A model generated the notes under the pieces. The model did no database searches and was not told the DNA's origin. It was given only the letters and a program-made list of their open reading frames with translations. A stretch of DNA of 64,000 nucleotides, taken from contig JAEXBS010000043.1 of the NCBI GenBank assembly GCA_023393915.1, positions 124,001-188,000 of the forward strand, in the 5' to 3' direction. This document shows positions 60,160 through 64,000 of this stretch, in pieces. Position numbers and translations under genes: made by a program. The DNA comes from Bacteroidota bacterium. GTDB lineage: Bacteria > Bacteroidota > Bacteroidia > Flavobacteriales > Weeksellaceae. The stretch's first letter is position 1; every line of letters begins with the position of its first letter.

Positions 60160-60927
60160 TTAGAACCTTCCAAAAAGCTTTAAAGCATTTTGGGAGGTTT
60201 TTTCTTCGATTAAGTCTCGACTCACTTTATAGACATCTACTAGTTTATCCAAAACATGAGCTAAATAGGCGCTCTCATTTCTTTTCCCTCGAAATGGTAC
60301 AGGCGCCAAGTAAGGCGAGTCGGTTTCCAGGACAATATGCTCAAGAGGAATTTCCCCTAAGAACTTATCAAGTCCTCCATTCTTAAAGGTCACTACCCCT
60401 CCTATACCTAATAAAAAATTTAGTTCAATTAACGCTTGGGCTTCCTGTAAGCTACCTGTAAAACAATGTAAAATCCCTCTAAGTTTGGGATGTTTCTTCT
60501 CTTTTAGAATGCTCAAGACCTCCTGAAAACTTTCTCTACAATGAATAACAATCGGAAGATCTTTCTCAATTGCCCAATCAATTTGTTGTCGAAACGCCTT
60601 TTTCTGAAGCTCTAGCGTGGAGGAATCCCAGTAGAGGTCAATCCCGATCTCTCCGATAGCACAAAAGTCTCTTTCTTGCAAGTAAGCCTCAACAATGGCC
60701 AGTTCAGCTTCAAGAGTATCTTCCTTTACATCGCAAGGATGAAGTCCCATCATTGCGAACATCTCCTGAGGATACCTTTTTTCAAGTTCGAGCATCTTTC
60801 CATGATGGGAAGAATCAATTGCAGGAAGAAAGAAATGAGTAACACCAACAGCTTTTGCCCTTTGAATCATTTCATCACAGTCCAAATCAAACTGATCGCT
60901 ATATAAATGGGTATGGGTATCGATCAT
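60160..60927 (-). CDS. TatD-family metal-dependent hydrolase
   Basis: A 255-residue TIM-barrel hydrolase with the full metal set: MIDTHTHLYSDQF at the N-terminus, a Glu in GEIGIDLY, HCRESF, a later His in GILHCFTG and the Asp in ETDSPYLAP. TatD enzymes have 3'-5' exonuclease and DNA-repair activity in E. coli; the exact role here is not known. It converges with the DEAD-box gene (19-base gap) and is followed upstream by the GSCFA gene in the same direction, 11 bases apart, so the pair is co-transcribed. Confidence 0.92.
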   Translation of the reverse strand: MIDTHTHLYSDQFDLDCDEMIQRAKAVGVTHFFLPAIDSSHHGKMLELEKRYPQEMFAMMGLHPCDVKEDTLEAELAIVEAYLQERDFCAIGEIGIDLYWDSSTLELQKKAFRQQIDWAIEKDLPIVIHCRESFQEVLSILKEKKHPKLRGILHCFTGSLQEAQALIELNFLLGIGGVVTFKNGGLDKFLGEIPLEHIVLETDSPYLAPVPFRGKRNESAYLAHVLDKLVDVYKVSRDLIEEKTSQNALKLFGRF

Positions 60928-60938
60928 AAGGTCTTCAT

Positions 60939-61901
60939 TTAAAAGGCTGGAAAAATAGGATGCGAAACTTGGGCCTTCTGCGCCTCAATACGTTCGTTTA
61001 AGCTGTGCTGAAACTTTAGGTAGGCAGGGTCTTTCTCATCGCTTGGCCGATGCTCTAAAGCTTTTTGAATCTTAAAGTTCTCTTCAATAAACTCCATCGT
61101 TTTTTCATGAAAATAAGCAGATCCAAATTTTTCAAAAATATAATGGACGGCCTGCGCTGAAGGGTGGATCAAATCTTCTTTATAATAGCGGTAATCTCTT
61201 AATTCATCCAAAAGAATTTCATAGGCAGGCAGGTAATCCACGTCCTCATGCTGCTCAACGATGCGGTGAAGCTCAGATAATAGAATCGCTTTGCTGCGCT
61301 GATTCTCTACCATTCCGTCCTTTGTATGACGAACAGGCGAAAGACTCAAGAGAATTTTAACCCCCTTGGGACAAAGGTCCTTAAGCAGTACAATGGATTT
61401 CTCGATGGACTGATAAACTTCCTCTGGGCTCAGTAGACGTTTATTGAAAAACTTGGAAGGCAATTTATGGCAGTTTGCAACTAAGGTTCCCTTAGGTAGG
61501 AATTCATATATAAAAGCGGATCCGAAGGTCAAAAGAACCCACGAAGTGCTTTGAAGAAAAGTACTCGCTTCTTCCATACGACCATTGATCTTCTCTAAAG
61601 TCAAATGCGCATACCGACCACTAAAGGACGAATGATGCTCTAAAGAGAGTATTTTATCTCCGTAAGCCACTAAATCCTCCTCGGTATAATACTGAAGCTT
61701 ATGAATTCGCTCTAAGGCATTGGCAATCGAATACGGGTTAAACAAAGTACCGAAAGGATTGCTTAAGGTTTGAATCTGTCCTTTAGAAAGTAAAGAAGTC
61801 ATTTCGGTAGAAAAACAGGACCCCATAGAAAATACCCGGTCCGATACTTTTAATTTTTTACTAGATTCCTTTATTTCTACAGGTGTTGACCACTTCATCA
61901 T
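60939..61901 (-). CDS. GSCFA-domain protein
   Basis: A 320-residue protein of the GSCFA family, an SGNH-hydrolase-like fold. The signature GSCFSTEMTSLL is at about 32, and LLTFGSAFIYE, LSLSPVRHTKDG and DLIHPSAQAVHYIFEKF (the catalytic Asp-His region) are present. It may be an esterase or acyltransferase; the substrate is unknown. It lies between the polyprenyl synthase (3-base gap) and tatD (11-base gap), all minus, so the three are likely one transcript. Confidence 0.88.
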   Translation of the reverse strand: MMKWSTPVEIKESSKKLKVSDRVFSMGSCFSTEMTSLLSKGQIQTLSNPFGTLFNPYSIANALERIHKLQYYTEEDLVAYGDKILSLEHHSSFSGRYAHLTLEKINGRMEEASTFLQSTSWVLLTFGSAFIYEFLPKGTLVANCHKLPSKFFNKRLLSPEEVYQSIEKSIVLLKDLCPKGVKILLSLSPVRHTKDGMVENQRSKAILLSELHRIVEQHEDVDYLPAYEILLDELRDYRYYKEDLIHPSAQAVHYIFEKFGSAYFHEKTMEFIEENFKIQKALEHRPSDEKDPAYLKFQHSLNERIEAQKAQVSHPIFPAF

Positions 61902-61904
61902 ACC

Positions 61905-62876
61905 TTACGATTCTCTTTTTAGTAAGTAATTAGCGAGTTCTATAAACGGAAGTTTTCTTTCCCCGGGAAGATTTATCTTCTCTAGGTACTCTTGTCCGAT
62001 TTCATTGTGTTTTTGAATGAGTCTGAGTACCTTATCATCCACTTTCGTTTTTCTGAAAATTTTTAGAACTCCATGGAGTTTATCAATATTCTCTGTTTTT
62101 TTGGAATACCAATATTCTAATTCTTTTCTTTCTTCTTCAGTTGCATGATCTAAGGCCTGAAGGTAAAGTACGGTTTTTTTGTTCTCAAAAATATCGCCTG
62201 CTTGTCGTTTACCAAATTGCTCCATATCACCGAAAACATCCAGATAATCATCCATGATTTGGAAGGCTATTCCAATGTGTTTTCCGAACTGATATAGGTT
62301 CTCAGCATCTTCTTTACTAGCGCCAGCAATTATCGCTCCTATTTTAAATGAAGCCGCACTAAGTACTCCCGTCTTATAGGTGATCATTTTAATATAATCC
62401 TCGTAAGAAACATCCGCCTGCGTTTCAAAATTCACATCAAGTTGCTGCCCTTCACAAAGCACAGCGGCAGTTGAAGAAAAAATCCCAATGCACTCTTTAA
62501 ATAATTCCGGTTCTAAATCTTCAAAAAACTGATAGGCTTTTATCAGCATCGCGTCTCCAGAAAGAATACCGATATTAATTCCATGCAAGGTATGAACGGT
62601 GGGCTTCCCTCTTCTTAGAGGAGCCTCGTCCATAATATCGTCGTGAATCAATGAAAAATTGTGAAAAAACTCAATCGCTAGCGCTGGTTTTATCGCATCT
62701 TCTAATGAACCATTAAACAAATCGCAGCCCATAAGTACCATGATGGGACGCAACCGCTTTCCACCATGGGAAACTATGTAATTCATTGGCTCATAAAGCT
62801 CCTTCGGCTCTAAAGCAAACTGATACTTTTCAATATTGCGAGCAACCAGCTCTTGGTAATGATTTAAAAACTCCAT
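61905..62876 (-). CDS. Polyprenyl diphosphate synthase
   Basis: A 323-residue all-helical prenyl chain-elongating enzyme. The first Asp-rich motif is DDIMDEAPLRRGKPTVH and the second DDYLDVFGD, both complete. The residues before the first motif (AIEFFHNFSLIHDD) are medium-sized, so a long or medium chain product for menaquinone or undecaprenyl-like lipids is possible; length cannot be fixed from sequence alone. TATTTTTG (62893-62900, minus) is a likely -7 box. It starts a three-gene run with GSCFA and tatD. Confidence 0.92.
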   Translation of the reverse strand: MEFLNHYQELVARNIEKYQFALEPKELYEPMNYIVSHGGKRLRPIMVLMGCDLFNGSLEDAIKPALAIEFFHNFSLIHDDIMDEAPLRRGKPTVHTLHGINIGILSGDAMLIKAYQFFEDLEPELFKECIGIFSSTAAVLCEGQQLDVNFETQADVSYEDYIKMITYKTGVLSAASFKIGAIIAGASKEDAENLYQFGKHIGIAFQIMDDYLDVFGDMEQFGKRQAGDIFENKKTVLYLQALDHATEEERKELEYWYSKKTENIDKLHGVLKIFRKTKVDDKVLRLIQKHNEIGQEYLEKINLPGERKLPFIELANYLLKRES

Positions 62877-63084
62877 AAAAACGATTTAATGGCAAAAATA
62901 CGACTATTTCAGTGGCAAAGAAAGCAATACTTAAGCCAATTTCTGCTTACTTCCCAAGAGTCAACCGGACACTGCAAATACTATTTGAAGAATAAATTTT
63001 TTAATCAAATTTCAAGCAAAACAATAACCTTTGCTTTCTTTCAATAAGCTAGAAACTGATACTTCAAGCTAGTCTACTTGCTCA

Positions 63085-63112
63085 TAAAAAAACCAAGACG
63101 AAATCGTCTTGG
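63085..63112 (-). terminator. Intrinsic terminator after the Pit gene (minus strand)
   Basis: CCAAGACGA (63093-63101) and TCGTCTTGG (63104-63112) form a 9-bp stem around AA; TTTTTTTATG follows on the minus strand. Confidence 0.88.
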
Positions 63113-63141
63113 CTAATTATATTCTTTAATTTTTCTCTTAT

Positions 63142-64000
63142 CTAAAACAGAGTCACTATCCAATAAGTTAAAGCGGCAATTATCGCACTAACAGGAATGG
63201 TTAGAATCCAGGCCCAAAGTAAACTTACAGTGATTCCCCAACGAACGGCTGAAACTCTTTTGGTAAGCCCCACCCCGATAATAGATCCTGTGATGGTATG
63301 CGTAGTAGATACTGGAATTCCTAAGTGATCCGTCAAAAACAAAGTAATTGCTCCTGCACTCTCAGCGCTTACCCCTTCTAATGGAGTTACTTTAGTAATA
63401 CGAGTACCCATTGTTTTTACAATTTTCCAACCTCCACTCATGGTTCCCAGTCCAATAGCAATGAACGAGACCAGCGGAACCCAAAGGTAGTGTTGAGCAA
63501 AGTAATTAAAACGCTCGGATGAAGGCATCATTGCATAGACGTCGTCCCCTCCTACTAAATTAACGTGATAAAAAATTATGGCAGCACCGATAATACCCAT
63601 CACCTTTTGCGCGTCGTTAAGTCCATGACCTAAGCTAAAAAGCGCAGAGGAAACCAACTGCCAACCTTTAAAATGCTTCTCTGCCTTTGCAGGTTTGGTG
63701 TTCTTCGAAAAATTAACAATGATAAGTGTTATGATAATCGAAATAATCATACCTACTAATGGAGCCAGAAAAATAAACAAGAAGATAGGAATGACTTTAT
63801 TCATTTTCACCACATCTTGACTAAAGAGCTGTATAAACGCTTCCTTGAGAACCTGTAGTGTACCTAGGTCCGGTTGAGCCAACTGAATTTGTTGAAAGTC
63901 CATACTCAGTGCATGCATTAACGCCGCACCTAAAAACCCTCCAATAAGAGTGTGAGATGAAGAAGAAGGTATTCCGAACCACCAGGTGAGCAAGTTCCAA
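63142..64000 (-). CDS. Inorganic phosphate transporter (Pit family), C-terminal part
   Basis: Imports phosphate, often as a neutral metal-phosphate. The frame is open to the right window edge, so the N-terminus is missing; the visible 285 or so residues begin WNLLTWWFGIPSSSSHTLIGG, the first family repeat. The second matching repeat is LFLTDHLGIPVSTTHTITGSIIG, which shows the typical internal duplication. Several hydrophobic spans are seen. A hairpin terminator follows. PhoU-like partners are not in the window; they may lie beyond the edge. Confidence 0.93.
   Translation of the reverse strand, partial: WNLLTWWFGIPSSSSHTLIGGFLGAALMHALSMDFQQIQLAQPDLGTLQVLKEAFIQLFSQDVVKMNKVIPIFLFIFLAPLVGMIISIIITLIIVNFSKNTKPAKAEKHFKGWQLVSSALFSLGHGLNDAQKVMGIIGAAIIFYHVNLVGGDDVYAMMPSSERFNYFAQHYLWVPLVSFIAIGLGTMSGGWKIVKTMGTRITKVTPLEGVSAESAGAITLFLTDHLGIPVSTTHTITGSIIGVGLTKRVSAVRWGITVSLLWAWILTIPVSAIIAALTYWIVTLF

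Noticed and set aside
1..64000. CRISPR array, prophage, transposon or secondary-metabolite cluster
   Set aside because: No regularly spaced repeats, integrase, transposase, phage structural genes or assembly-line enzymes were seen.

Overview
The window comes from a chromosome of a Bacteroidota member, most probably class Flavobacteriia. The support is the gene families (SusC/SusD/SusE starch system, DUF5683 between parB and dapB, long DUF5684-type signal peptidase I, WbqC, GSCFA protein, histone-H1-like small protein, RNase Y next to zapA with 6S RNA between them), the low GC content, and Bacteroidota-type promoters (a -33 TTTG/TTG and a -7 TAnnTTTG). I cannot name the genus from the sequence. 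The gene content is mostly housekeeping. I see no prophage, CRISPR array, transposase or rRNA.

Layout. 0-2.5 kb: the end of ahcY, then a secreted retropepsin-like/PDZ protein coupled to a small membrane protein. 2.5-9.9 kb (minus strand): an L,D-transpeptidase lipoprotein, then a purine cluster transcribed purM-purN-purH-purD-guaA. The cluster is preceded by an unusual leader with a 17-codon reading frame whose stop lies inside an intrinsic terminator. 10-12.3 kb: DUF808 membrane protein, pirin, DUF488 protein. 12.3-25.3 kb (minus): a starch/maltodextrin utilisation locus, susC-susD-two SusE/F-type lipoproteins-GH97-GH13-NTF2-like protein-MFS transporter, with terminators inside it. 25.7-31.7 kb: metG, mscL, serA with a mini-HAD protein, idi and gcvT. 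31.8-36.9 kb: Hsp20, an ArsC-like protein, rny, 6S RNA, zapA and its coiled-coil partner, menG/ubiE. 36.9-39.3 kb: a FabH-like ketosynthase and a membrane-anchored phosphoesterase.

39.3-41.3 kb is a gene-poor, AT-rich patch with two small genes and a DUF1648-type membrane protein; it ends at a tandem pair of identical tRNA-Asp genes. 41.3-48.4 kb (minus): trxA, cysteine desulfurase, a HAD phosphatase/UbiA prenyltransferase pair, an OmpA-like lipoprotein, a lipocalin-like lipoprotein and a secreted subtilase. 47.7-53.2 kb (minus): parA-parB-DUF5683-dapB-lepB-wbqC, probably one operon. 53.3-58.8 kb: tonB, purA, and divergently hpt-adk-obgE plus a DUF6438 lipoprotein. 58.9-64 kb: a DEAD-box RNA helicase with a TTG start, a tatD-type nuclease, a GSCFA protein, a polyprenyl synthase and the truncated end of a Pit phosphate transporter.

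How the genes work together. Purine metabolism is strongly represented: late de novo synthesis to IMP (purM, N, H, D), the GMP branch (guaA), the AMP branch (purA), salvage (hpt) and adenylate balance (adk). The sus locus would bind starch at the surface, import oligosaccharides by SusC/D, cleave them in the periplasm by GH97 and GH13, and take up the products by the MFS carrier. The most interesting candidate for something undescribed is the leader upstream of purM (about 9741-9860). It is an intrinsic terminator in a divergent intergenic region with no gene ending there, fused to a short frame with a Shine-Dalgarno-like sequence and tandem Cys codons, and it has competing upstream pairings.
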